Counted from the first letter of the stretch, positions 53,285-61,695 are shown. The stretch: DNA of 64,000 nt from an uncultured Treponema sp. (GCF_945873775.1 NZ_CAMCEC010000002.1:62001-126000), one strand, 5' to 3'. Numbers and translations are program-made. The notes: a model not told the origin generated them from the letters alone.

Positions 53285-54100
53285 TTATTTTCTGTTTTTA
53301 TTGAATAATACTTTCATAACAGGATTATAATAACAGTATTTGTCGCTTTTCTTGGCGGAAAAGTGATATAAGTCTATGAAATCAATCATTTTGCCATTTA
53401 AATTATACTTACCATATTCAGCGACACTTTCTCCATCATGGATAATGTGTTTGGTTTCTGGAAAATTTGACTCTGACAAACAAAGATTCATATACTCTTT
53501 TTCAATAATGTCCCATAAATTTGCGGTGATAATAACATCTGGATCTAAAATCTCTAATTCTTTTTGAAAGAAATTTGTTTTTTCCAGTTCAGAATCTTTT
53601 AAGAAGCGGTGAACTAAATTAACGTTTGTCTGCCAATTGTTTTCATCATCATTGCTGTATTTTGAAATATTGATTGAAGCAAAACCATACTTATTAGTAT
53701 CATACATTTCGTTTAGTATTTCCAAAGCATCTGGAATTTCTTCAAACTTATATTCACCCTTAGTTTTAATTCCATAGATGATATAAAGAAGATGCCGCCA
53801 CCAGTTATTGTTATTGCTATAATATTCTTCAAAAAACTCTTTAGTGGTATCTCTGAAATCATAGCCACCAATTAAACGAGTTTCTCGTCCGATAAAGCAA
53901 ACTTTTAAATTGTTTCCATCAAAATAACCAGGAAAGAAACCATCTTTTGCAAAGCAAGCAGCTGGTGAAGTTTTATCTTTGTTCCCATTATCTATGGGAG
54001 TTTTATTTTTTGAAAGCTGCTTTATCCAATCAGAGAACAAGGATTCAAGTTCTTTATTTTTCTGTTTTTCAAAGTCTGAATACTTAAATTTTTTAGACAT
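53285..54100 (-). CDS. Hypothetical protein, possible uracil-DNA-glycosylase-fold member
   Basis: 271 residues. KVCFIGRETRLIGG, FASINISKYSN, ILDPDVIITANLWDII and FIDLYHFSAKK fall in the order and spacing of UDG-superfamily strands (an FxGxEP-like turn, an aromatic/Asn motif, a LxPxVI motif and a final H-containing motif). The match is weak; the catalytic Asp/Asn is not identified. A role on damaged or modified DNA is only a hypothesis. AGAGG ribosome site. Own operator-bearing promoter. Confidence 0.55.
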   Translation of the reverse strand: MSKKFKYSDFEKQKNKELESLFSDWIKQLSKNKTPIDNGNKDKTSPAACFAKDGFFPGYFDGNNLKVCFIGRETRLIGGYDFRDTTKEFFEEYYSNNNNWWRHLLYIIYGIKTKGEYKFEEIPDALEILNEMYDTNKYGFASINISKYSNDDENNWQTNVNLVHRFLKDSELEKTNFFQKELEILDPDVIITANLWDIIEKEYMNLCLSESNFPETKHIIHDGESVAEYGKYNLNGKMIDFIDLYHFSAKKSDKYCYYNPVMKVLFNKNRK

Positions 54101-54117
54101 AAATTCTGAACCTCTAA

Positions 54118-54155
54118 AAAAATGATAACAGATAATGCTATCAAATCATGATAGA
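54118..54155 (-). promoter_or_regulatory. WYL-type operator and promoter of the 54100 gene
   Basis: CTATC-AAATCAT-GATAG at 54138-54154. On the minus strand GATAG is followed by 7 bases, TGT and -10 TATCAT, the same layout as the other three copies. Confidence 0.75.
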
Positions 54156-54162
54156 AAAGAAA

Positions 54163-55332
54163 TTATTTTGGAAAGTTTGGGTCATTTAATACTTCATTTA
54201 TACAATTACACAAATAATCTCTGAACTCTCCATTAACAATCGCTTGGGCTACACATAAATCCCATCTCAGATATTTTGAATCTAAATATTTAGAGCCGAA
54301 CGGAGTACCTTTTGATGACTTATATTCCATACATTCTAACTTTGTTTGAAGAGTTGTAATACCTTTTTTTTCAAGATAATAATATGGTGAATCTCCTTTT
54401 TCTTTGCCAAACCATATTTTAATATCTGGATTATTTTTCGGTATAAAAGCTACCCAGCAATCATTATCCCAAAGCCACCATGGATATGATTCATTATCAC
54501 CTTTACATTCACAATCTGTTTTTTTCGCAACTTCTTTTATTACTTGTTCAGCAATGCTGTAAATCCAATTATCCCAATTTTCCCAAATTGCTAACATTTC
54601 TAGATTATGATTCAACATTTGTTGCGTAATATTTTTATCCATAGTTTGATTAAGCTCCTGACCTGTAAGTTTTAAAATTAAATTTTGATATTGTTTTATA
54701 CAACCATTAATAAGTGGAAAGCTATTTGAAATATCTAAACATCTTTTAAGCCATTTAAATATTTCATTTTTATATGAAATACATTCCCAATAATGCTCTT
54801 CTGTTTTTAAACCTGTAGACCATGAAGAAGGTTCATGTCCATCTTTTGTTAAATAAAACAGAGTAAAACTATGATTTAGATGTTTAGCATAATTATTATA
54901 ACGAGCTAATTGTGCTTCTTGATCTCCAGCATCAATTTTATTTTCTATGATAATCGTGTAATTGGGAGAGAAAAAATTAATTAGAATATCAATATCTCCG
55001 CCAGTTTCTTTTATAACATCTTTTTTGCCAATATATTCTTCTTTTTTTACGATTGCGGATTTAGTATTTAATGTAGTAACATCTATATCATTCAATGGAA
55101 TGTATTGTATAAATAATCTTAAAAATTCATCTTTTAATCCATGAGAACCTTTTGGATTTAACAATTCTGCAATAAATGATGAATGTGTATGAACTTCATC
55201 CCTTTCCATATTTAATATGGAGAAAATATTAAAAAATTCACCCTTTAATTCTTTCTCTTTTCGTTGTTTTTGATTTTCAATCACAAATGGTTTGATTGAT
55301 TGGAATAACGGTTCTAAACTTACTTCAACCAT
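54163..55332 (-). CDS. PD-(D/E)XK nuclease superfamily protein (PDDEXK_4-like)
   Basis: 389 residues. N-terminal HTHSSFIAELLNPKGSHGLK is the pattern seen at the start of this nuclease family. The core is TGGDIDILINFF (Asp113/Asp115) and IIIENKIDAGDQEAQLARYN (Glu130-Asn-Lys132, the ExK), i.e. a complete PD-(D/E)XK site. The C-terminal half has aromatic WLWDNDCWVAFIP-type segments of unknown role. Such proteins are common in defence islands. ATG at 55332 chosen because a TATAAT lies 6 bases upstream (leaderless); the open frame reaches 55446, across the operator. Confidence 0.85.
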   Translation of the reverse strand: MVEVSLEPLFQSIKPFVIENQKQRKEKELKGEFFNIFSILNMERDEVHTHSSFIAELLNPKGSHGLKDEFLRLFIQYIPLNDIDVTTLNTKSAIVKKEEYIGKKDVIKETGGDIDILINFFSPNYTIIIENKIDAGDQEAQLARYNNYAKHLNHSFTLFYLTKDGHEPSSWSTGLKTEEHYWECISYKNEIFKWLKRCLDISNSFPLINGCIKQYQNLILKLTGQELNQTMDKNITQQMLNHNLEMLAIWENWDNWIYSIAEQVIKEVAKKTDCECKGDNESYPWWLWDNDCWVAFIPKNNPDIKIWFGKEKGDSPYYYLEKKGITTLQTKLECMEYKSSKGTPFGSKYLDSKYLRWDLCVAQAIVNGEFRDYLCNCINEVLNDPNFPK

Positions 55333-55338
55333 ATATTT

Positions 55339-55418
55339 ATTATAACACAATATCACAATCTTATTATGAAAAATTAATTCTTCCGCTATCACGAAATGAT
55401 AGCGAACCGTGCTATAAT
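55339..55418. promoter_or_regulatory. Divergent operator-promoter region between nuclease and WYL genes
   Basis: CTATC-ACGAAAT-GATAG at 55386-55402 within CCGCTATC/GATAGCG. Rightward: 7 bases, TGC, then TATAAT at 55413-55418, 6 bases from the WYL ATG. Leftward: TGT-TATAAT (55344-55339) ends 6 bases from the nuclease ATG. Both genes appear leaderless. The site suggests autoregulation by the WYL protein. Confidence 0.75.
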
Positions 55419-55424
55419 AACAAT

Positions 55425-56462
55425 ATGGAACAGAAACAACAGACACGCCAGTTGAATAAAAAAATGCTTGAAAGACTTATTATTATTCACAATGCTATTA
55501 AATCAGGACTTTATCCCGACAACCTGTGCTTGCAGCGGCTTTATTGTGAGCAGACAGGCTACAGCAAAGTCGGAGAGGCTACAATCAACCGCGACATTGA
55601 TATGCTTCGTACCTATTTTAATGCGCCTTTGGAGTTTGACCGGCAGAAAGGCGGCTATTATTACAGTGATGATAATTTTGAGTTCGCGCTGAACAATATT
55701 TCTTCCGAAGATGTTTTTTATCTTTCAGCCGCAAAAACATTGCTTTCTAGTTTTGAAGGCAGCCCTGTCTATAAGGCGATTTCTGATGTCATTGATTTTG
55801 TTATCGACACACAAAGAATTGGGAAAAGCAGCCTTTTGAAAAGAATCGCAGTTCCGCCAGTTCCAAAAGTTATAACAGATGAAGAAGTATGGAAAAAAGT
55901 TTTGCGTTCTTTGCAAGAAAACCTGATTGTCGAATTTGACTACAACGGCAGATGGAATTCCGAAACAACACGCCGTCGGATTGCTCCGTACCAGATTCTT
56001 ATGGATGACGGAATGTGCTTTTTATTCGGTTATGATTTGAACAAAGATGCTGAAAGAATGTTTTACTTAAACAGGATCAAAAATCTTATTATTACACAAG
56101 AGCATTTTGATTTGCCGGAAGATTTTGAATTTCATTCAAGAAGTGGCGGCGGAAAGTTTGGAGCGTTTATGACAGAAGATTCTGTTGATTTTGTAATCGA
56201 TTTTTACGGCGATGCAAGACAATATGTGAAAGATTGTATTTGGGCGGATAACCAAAAAATTACAGATATAGCGAAAGAAGAAAAAACGAGAATTGAATTT
56301 TCTGCTGCACAGTGGCTAAAGGTGAAAGAATGGATTCTGGCACAGGGAGAAAACGCAATACCGAGAAGTCCGCAGTGGTTTGTGGATAGTTGGAAGAATA
56401 CTGTTTTAGAGATGAACGAAAATCTTAAACCTTTTTATTCCGCCAGAAACGGCACGAGATAA
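55425..56462 (+). CDS. WYL-domain transcription regulator
   Basis: 345 residues. Winged helix-turn-helix at the N terminus (LIIIHNAIKSGLYPDNLCLQ, TINRDIDMLRTYF), then a WYL ligand domain: LIVEFDYNGRWNSETTRR, IAPYQILMDDGMCFLFGYD, MFYLNRIKNLII, and a WCX C-terminal extension. Relatives BrxR and CapW repress phage-defence operons by binding inverted repeats and sense a nucleotide-like ligand. Divergent from the nuclease gene; likely ligand-responsive controller of the CTATC-N7-GATAG promoters. Ends overlapping the convergent DUF4143 gene by 28 bases. Confidence 0.9.
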   Translation: MEQKQQTRQLNKKMLERLIIIHNAIKSGLYPDNLCLQRLYCEQTGYSKVGEATINRDIDMLRTYFNAPLEFDRQKGGYYYSDDNFEFALNNISSEDVFYLSAAKTLLSSFEGSPVYKAISDVIDFVIDTQRIGKSSLLKRIAVPPVPKVITDEEVWKKVLRSLQENLIVEFDYNGRWNSETTRRRIAPYQILMDDGMCFLFGYDLNKDAERMFYLNRIKNLIITQEHFDLPEDFEFHSRSGGGKFGAFMTEDSVDFVIDFYGDARQYVKDCIWADNQKITDIAKEEKTRIEFSAAQWLKVKEWILAQGENAIPRSPQWFVDSWKNTVLEMNENLKPFYSARNGTR

Positions 56463-57766
56463 AACGGTTTCAGCAGCAGATTTTCTTCGTTTCCCACGTC
56501 TTTTTGTGATATTAAATATGCCTTGCTGATATTCTGCGAAAATTTCCTGCAAAATTCGCTTATTGATTCATGCTTTCCTGAGCCGGAAGATTTAATTTCA
56601 AACGCATCTATTTTGCTTCCGTCGGAAATCAGAAAATCGACCTCGTAATAATGAGTGCTTCCGGATTTTTCCCAAGTGTGATAATAAAGTTCCCTTCCGG
56701 ACGCTGCAATCATCTGCGCAACAAGATTTTCATAGAGATAGCCAAGATTCGCCGGCAATTTATCCGAAAGAAGTTTTGCGTAAAGTTTATTTTCCGTCAC
56801 CGGTCGGTCAATAAACATCAGCGTTACAAACAAACCTGTGTCGGAAAGATACAATTTATAGCTGTTGAAGTCCTTTGTGTCGGCAAGGCTTGCTCTTGGA
56901 TTTGTGGAATTGTAGCACGGAAGAATTGTCTTGGAATCGATTAGCTCATACAGCAATTCATCCGCTTTGGTGTTATTTCTTTTTCCGATTGCCGTGGTAA
57001 TCCTGTATTTTCTTGCGTCCTTTGCCAGCTGAGCCGGAACCGCATGATACAATGCCGATATTCTTCCCGATGGATCAATCTTTTTGAAATCCTCTTCATA
57101 AAGACTGATTATCTGCCTTTTTATCATGTCAATTTCCGAAAAATTCTTTCCATTTATATATGCTTCTACCGCCTGAGGCATTCCGCCCACCGCCATGTAA
57201 ACTCTCAAATCCCTCATCAGTTTGCGGTTTGTCGCCTGACCGATTGCTCTTTTGGAACCGAAAATCTGACGCAGAAGCTCAAAATTTCCTCCTGTCGCAT
57301 CGCAGAATTCCTCGTAATCCATAGGAAAAACCTGAATTTTCATTTCCTCTGACGGAATCAGAATGTCCTTTACATTTTTCCGTATCGAAATGAGCGAGCC
57401 GGTCTCAAGATAACTGTATCTTCCGTCCGCCACGAGGTGCTTAATTGCCTGACGCGCCTTCGGAAAAAGCTGCACCTCGTCAAAAATTATCAGAGACTCA
57501 TGTTCATAAAGCGTTGTTCCTGTTTCCGCCTGAAGACGCAGAAAAAACACATCAGGATTTCCTATATCGTCAAAACATTCAAGAATATTTGCTGACGACT
57601 TCGAAAAATCTATCAGAATGTGCGATTTGTATTCATTTTTGGCAAAGTTTTCCGCAATGGTCGATTTTCCGACACGCCTCGCGCCTTCTAGCATGACAGC
57701 ATATTCAGAGGAATAATTCTTTTTCCATTCCAAAAGTTTTTGGTAGGCTTTTCTTTCAAAATACAT
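56435..57766 (-). CDS. AAA ATPase with C-terminal DUF4143 domain
   Basis: 443 residues. Walker A GARRVGKST, Walker B SLIIFDEVQLFP, a TGSLISIRKN sensor region, then FPMDYEEFCDATGG and the DUF4143 part (GYLYENLVAQMIAASGRELY, SDGSKIDAFEIKSSG), which resembles a PD-(D/E)XK fold (E...DFL...EIK). A common accessory family whose role is unknown. ATG at 57766 has GGGGTG upstream. Three direct repeats lie upstream. Confidence 0.88.
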   Translation of the reverse strand: MYFERKAYQKLLEWKKNYSSEYAVMLEGARRVGKSTIAENFAKNEYKSHILIDFSKSSANILECFDDIGNPDVFFLRLQAETGTTLYEHESLIIFDEVQLFPKARQAIKHLVADGRYSYLETGSLISIRKNVKDILIPSEEMKIQVFPMDYEEFCDATGGNFELLRQIFGSKRAIGQATNRKLMRDLRVYMAVGGMPQAVEAYINGKNFSEIDMIKRQIISLYEEDFKKIDPSGRISALYHAVPAQLAKDARKYRITTAIGKRNNTKADELLYELIDSKTILPCYNSTNPRASLADTKDFNSYKLYLSDTGLFVTLMFIDRPVTENKLYAKLLSDKLPANLGYLYENLVAQMIAASGRELYYHTWEKSGSTHYYEVDFLISDGSKIDAFEIKSSGSGKHESISEFCRKFSQNISKAYLISQKDVGNEENLLLKPFYLVPFLAE

Positions 57767-57790
57767 AATTACACCCCGGATATAATTATG

Positions 57791-57884
57791 TTGTATCATA
57801 AAATGTGCGTTTCTTCAATTTGTATACATGTCATTTTGTGCATTTCTTCAAGATTGTATAAGCAAAAATTATGCTTTTCTTCAA
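57791..57884. repeat. Three iteron-like direct repeats upstream of the DUF4143 gene
   Basis: TTGTATA...TGC...TTTCTTCAA units at 57791-57818, 57820-57851 and 57854-57884, all in one orientation and about 32 bases apart, filling the space between the DUF4143 start and the SirTM stop. They look like tandem protein-binding sites over the promoter. Confidence 0.75.
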
Positions 57885-57894
57885 AATTTATCCA

Positions 57895-58824
57895 TTAAAA
57901 CTCTATCATCCCATCAAGATTCCCAATCGTCCTGAAAATATCGCCTTTTATAAGAACCGAGCGCGCTTTTATTTCAATCGGGATTTCTTCCTTTTCCATA
58001 TTTAGCGAAACATAAAACGCGTTTTTGTTTTTGTAGGTTAGATTCCAGAACGGATATTTTATTATTCCGGGCGTGTTTCCGCCGACTCCAAGCTCCAGAA
58101 AAAGCGTTTTTGCATTCTTGTGCTTTTCAAGAAAATCCTGATAACGTCTTGCCGCTTCGTGCCAGCCGTCGTCCTCAACAAAAGTCTCATCGCAGCGCAA
58201 ATTCATCGACATCGGTTTTCCGCAGACAGGGCAGTGAGGCACAAGTTCTGATGGAATTTCCATTTTCAAAGGATTTTCCGGAAAAATAAGGCCGCCGTCT
58301 TTTTTGTTTTCGCTGTCCTTAAATTCGAATCCTTGCGAGACGAGCATTTTTTTTACAATCTCTTCGTTGTCGTAAGTTTTTTTGTGGCACGGAACGCAGC
58401 ATTGAAAAAGTCCGTAGTCGCCCTGCGTGTAAAAAAGACGCTTTTTGTCGAAGCCTGCCTTCTGAAAGCAGTGGTCAACGTTCGTGGTGATTACAAAATA
58501 ATCCTTGGCGCGCACGAGTTCAAGAAGTTTTTCGTAGACCGGAAGAGGAGCGTGCATGTAGCGGTTGATGTAGATGAACCGGCTCCAGTAAGCCCAGTTT
58601 TCTTCAAGCGAGCAAAAATCCGCAAAACCGCCGGAATACATATCATGAAAGTGATATTTCGCCTCAAAGTCCGAAAAATATTTTCTGAACCGCCCGCCGC
58701 TGTAAGAAAATCCCGCGCTTGCAGAAAGTCCGGCCCCGGCACCAACCACAACACATTCCGCAGAATCCAAAATCTCGTGAAATTTTGTGATTTCTTCGTT
58801 TGAGATGTTTTCAAATCCGCTCAA
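57895..58824 (-). CDS. SirTM-type (class M) sirtuin, protein ADP-ribosyltransferase
   Basis: 309 residues. VVVGAGAGLSASAGFSYSGG then RFRKYFSDF, DMYSGGFADF, YINRYMHAPL and ITTNVDHCFQKAG are the SirTM pattern (NAD site, substitute for the usual catalytic His). Cys groups QCCVPCHKK and CPVCGKPMS could hold zinc. The family ADP-ribosylates proteins with NAD and is paired with Zn-macrodomain hydrolases, as found at 48602. Starts with a 4-base overlap after the flavin-binding protein gene. Confidence 0.88.
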   Translation of the reverse strand: MSGFENISNEEITKFHEILDSAECVVVGAGAGLSASAGFSYSGGRFRKYFSDFEAKYHFHDMYSGGFADFCSLEENWAYWSRFIYINRYMHAPLPVYEKLLELVRAKDYFVITTNVDHCFQKAGFDKKRLFYTQGDYGLFQCCVPCHKKTYDNEEIVKKMLVSQGFEFKDSENKKDGGLIFPENPLKMEIPSELVPHCPVCGKPMSMNLRCDETFVEDDGWHEAARRYQDFLEKHKNAKTLFLELGVGGNTPGIIKYPFWNLTYKNKNAFYVSLNMEKEEIPIEIKARSVLIKGDIFRTIGNLDGMIEF

Positions 58825-59279
58825 AATTCAAACTCCTTCGGCTTGGCAAAATCCGCGCGTTTAGAAAGACCTTTTACGTGTCCAAGATTGTTCAGGCTTC
58901 CCCTGATATTTTTAAGATAGAAAACCTTGAACAGCGTATGCTCCGCGTTGTTTTCGTAAAGCTCATGCACAATCGCGCTTTTTTCCATAATTATTTTTTT
59001 GACCTCAAGATTTTCCTCAAAAACCGCCTCCGCGCTCAGACGAATCCATGTCGTCTGAATTTCGTTTTCAAGCAGCTTCGAGCCGCACAAGTCAATCCAG
59101 GGATTTTTCACAAGCTCCGCGTACATCGATTTTTTACTGTTCGTGCAGAACCAAAGCCGCCCGTCGTATTCTGCCATGAACTGAACCGGCCGCACCTTCG
59201 GCTTTCCGTCCAGTCCGACTGTCGCCATATATTGCAAGCCAACTTTTTCAAGATAAGCCGCCAGTTCGCAAAGTTCCAT
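58821..59279 (-). CDS. Pyridoxamine 5'-phosphate oxidase-like flavin-binding protein
   Basis: 152 residues, split-barrel fold: YMATVGLDGKPKVRPVQFMA, GRLWFCTNSKKSMYAELVKN, IDLCG and TWIRLSAEAVFEEN. Probably binds FMN or F420-like cofactor; substrate unknown. ATG at 59279 has GGAGG upstream; the frame is open to 59363. Translationally coupled to the sirtuin gene by ATGA. Confidence 0.85.
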   Translation of the reverse strand: MELCELAAYLEKVGLQYMATVGLDGKPKVRPVQFMAEYDGRLWFCTNSKKSMYAELVKNPWIDLCGSKLLENEIQTTWIRLSAEAVFEENLEVKKIIMEKSAIVHELYENNAEHTLFKVFYLKNIRGSLNNLGHVKGLSKRADFAKPKEFEF

Positions 59280-59507
59280 AAAAGCCTCCGTTTGTATGAG
59301 AGATAGTGTTGTAATCTTTGTTGTTACAATTAAGAAGATAATGACAGAAAAGTTAAAAGTCAAGATTTGAATTAGAAAAAAAAGAGTCTCTTCGGTTTTG
59401 ATTTTTGATGAAAATTTATGATTTTCAGAAACAAGATGATGACTTGTGAATTTTCGTGATTTTTTTGAATTGTTAAAGTAATTCTCGGTGAAATGTAGCG
59501 AGTTTGA

Positions 59508-59672
59508 AAAACGTTATTTTGATTTTTCTTGACCGCAGGCAATTTCGCTTTGTGTTATTTTAACGCTCGCCGAACTGGAACAATTTCATAAAACGTTATT
59601 TTGATTTTCTTTGACCGCAAGCAATTTCGCCTTACGTTATTTTAACGCCCGTCGAGCGGACGTAATTTCCCA
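59508..59672. repeat. Two tandem copies of an 83-base repeat
   Basis: Copies at 59508-59590 and 59591-59672, both starting AAACGTTATTTTGATTTT and containing a TTGACCGCA(A/G)GCAATTTCG block and TTATTTTAACGC. The rest of the 415-base gap 59280-59694 shows nothing coding. Confidence 0.75.
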
Positions 59673-59694
59673 AAAAGTTACGCCGCAAACGCTT

Positions 59695-60150
59695 TCACAA
59701 TTTCATCCATGCAATCGGATACGGATTTCCCTGCTCGTCGGTCGTGCTTGTCTTGTACGTCTTGAACCCGAGATGCTCGTAAAATCCCTTTGCCTTTTGA
59801 TTCTGCTTGTTCACGGTAACTTCCTCCGCCGAAAAAATTTCGATTCCACGCTGAACAAGCCTTTTGCCGAATCCTTTTCCGCGCGCGTCAGGCGAAAGAA
59901 AAAGCATCTCGATTTTTTCCCCCTCGATTCCCATAAATCCGAGAGGAGAATTTTCGCCTTTATCAAACAGAACCAAAAGCGTCTCAACACCACAAATCGC
60001 GCCCGGAACATATTCCTTAATTTTCAGGATTTCTTCTTCCGACAAAAATGCGTGCGTCGCCTGGACAGATTTTTCCCAAATCTCCAAAAGCTTCGTCACA
60101 AGATTTTCAGAACGTTCAGATTTTTTGATTTCTTCTATTATAATTGTCAT
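59695..60150 (-). CDS. GNAT-family N-acetyltransferase
   Basis: 151 residues from ATG 60150. IWEKSVQATHAFLSEEEI, then VLFDKGENSPLGFMGIEG, IEMLFLSPDARGKGFGKRLV (acetyl-CoA loop RGKGFG) and NKQNQKAKGFYEHLGF. Resembles YjaB-type acetyltransferases. The start lies 9 bases after the DUF4143 stop, so it is in that transcription unit. Confidence 0.88.
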   Translation of the reverse strand: MTIIIEEIKKSERSENLVTKLLEIWEKSVQATHAFLSEEEILKIKEYVPGAICGVETLLVLFDKGENSPLGFMGIEGEKIEMLFLSPDARGKGFGKRLVQRGIEIFSAEEVTVNKQNQKAKGFYEHLGFKTYKTSTTDEQGNPYPIAWMKL

Positions 60151-60158
60151 TTTTTTAT

Positions 60159-61361
60159 TTAAATTCCCATAAGCCATTCAATTGCGTTCTTTTTTTTGAT
60201 TCCGTCAAAGTCGGCGGTCGGGTCGTCGTCCAGCGTCAAAAGCAGCTTAGGGTAGCTGTCGCGCACAAGCTGGAGCGGCCGGAGTTCTCTTTGAAGCGTG
60301 TTTTCATCTCTTACGCTCGCCGAAACTTGAATGTACGTGTTTCCTTCCTGATTTTGTGCGACGAAATCGATTTCCATGTCGCCGATTTTTCCGACATAGA
60401 CTTTGTAGCCTCGCCTGATAAGCTCAAGATAAACCACGTTTTCAAGAATGTGGCCTGTGTCGTTTGCTTTTTGCCCCAAAAGCAGGTAGCGAAGCCCGAT
60501 GTCAACAGCGTAATATTTTTCGAGAAGTTTCAGATATTGCTTGCCTTTCACATCGTAGCGTTTTGCCTCGTAGACAATGTAGCAGTCCTGCAAAGCTGAG
60601 ATATATTTTTCGATTGTCTTTGAGTCGATTTTTCTTCCTGATGAAACCATTGTGTCTGCGATTTTTTTTGTCGAGACGGGGCTTCCTATGCTGTCAAAAA
60701 TAAACCGCACAACGCTTTCAAGCATTTTTGTGTCGCTGATTTTATAGCGCGAGACAACATCTTTCAGAACGATTGTGCTGTAAACACCGCCGAGATAGTC
60801 GAGAATTTCATTTTTGTCGCCGTCAAGGTTCATCGTGTAGGGAAAAGAGCTTTGCTCAACGTAAAGCCTGTATTTTTCGGAAAGCGAAAGCGACGGATTC
60901 TGCACGGAGGCAAATTCCTTGAACGAAAGCGGAAGCATTTCAATCGTTATGTATCTGCCTGAAAGCAGCGTTGCAAGCTCGCCCGAAAGAAGATATGCGT
61001 TCGAGCCTGTTATATAGATGTCGATTTTTTCGTTCAGAAAAAGACTGTCCACAACCCTCTGAAAATCCGTTACGTTTTGAATTTCATCGAAAAAGATGTA
61101 TGTCATTTTGTCTTTTTGGATTTTATTTTTCAGAAATTCATAAAGCGATTTCGGATTCAAAAGCTCGTAATTGTCGAAATCCTCAAAATTAAGAAAGACA
61201 ATTTGCTCTTTTGAAATTCCATTTTCAAGAAGATAATTGCGGAACATTTTCATAAGCGTTGACTTTCCGCAGCGGCGGACTCCCGTAATCACCTTGATAA
61301 TGTGCTTGTCCTTGTAAGTTTTGAGTTTTTCTAGAAATTCCAGACGCAATATATCACTCAT
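60159..61361 (-). CDS. AAA ATPase with C-terminal DUF4143 domain (second copy)
   Basis: 400 residues. Walker A GVRRCGKSTL, Walker B YIFFDEIQNV, a TGSNAYLLSG sensor, PLSFKEFASVQ, then DUF4143 with ILENVVYLELIRRGYKVYVG and DMEIDFVAQN (a nuclease-like core). ATG 61361 has no ribosome site; TATAAT lies 7 bases upstream inside an inverted repeat. Only distantly similar to the copy at 56435. Confidence 0.88.
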   Translation of the reverse strand: MSDILRLEFLEKLKTYKDKHIIKVITGVRRCGKSTLMKMFRNYLLENGISKEQIVFLNFEDFDNYELLNPKSLYEFLKNKIQKDKMTYIFFDEIQNVTDFQRVVDSLFLNEKIDIYITGSNAYLLSGELATLLSGRYITIEMLPLSFKEFASVQNPSLSLSEKYRLYVEQSSFPYTMNLDGDKNEILDYLGGVYSTIVLKDVVSRYKISDTKMLESVVRFIFDSIGSPVSTKKIADTMVSSGRKIDSKTIEKYISALQDCYIVYEAKRYDVKGKQYLKLLEKYYAVDIGLRYLLLGQKANDTGHILENVVYLELIRRGYKVYVGKIGDMEIDFVAQNQEGNTYIQVSASVRDENTLQRELRPLQLVRDSYPKLLLTLDDDPTADFDGIKKKNAIEWLMGI

Positions 61362-61424
61362 AGTTTGGATTATATTCCAAAGTTTTTGTAAAAACAAGCA
61401 AAAGTTTGGAATATAATCCAAACT
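61362..61424. promoter_or_regulatory. Perfect 20-bp inverted repeat with mirrored -10 boxes
   Basis: Left arm 61362-61381 and right arm 61405-61424 are exact reverse complements; each arm is itself a palindrome TTTGGA-N6-TCCAAA with TATAAT in its centre. The left arm abuts the DUF4143 ATG. Likely operator for autoregulation. Confidence 0.8.
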
Positions 61425-61695
61425 TTTTGTGAAAAGCTGGGGCTTGTGTTGTTTTTTGATGGAAAGAACCTGATGTGCTAAGGGTTGCAGCACTTGCGAA
61501 TCTCTCTGGAGTTTATCGGAAAAAACGATGAAGCTGTGCTAAAATCCTTGTCCGTAAATATTTTGCACTTAAATCTCTTCAATCGCCTTTTCGATTCCCT
61601 CGATGATGCCGCTTTTCAGGTCGTCTTTCAGGCGGCTGTAGATTCTTTCGGAGACGGATTCAATCTTTCATTTACAATAGTCGTAGAGGTACAAA
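61425..61695. other. Intergenic stretch with eroded sequence
   Basis: No credible gene. On the minus strand a short helical tail (RIYSRLKDDLKSGIIEGIEK) ends at 61569 but has no start within about 40 codons, which suggests the remnant of a lost gene. Confidence 0.4.

Noticed and set aside
59508-59672. CRISPR array
   Set aside because: Only two long copies directly adjacent, with no spacers and no cas genes.
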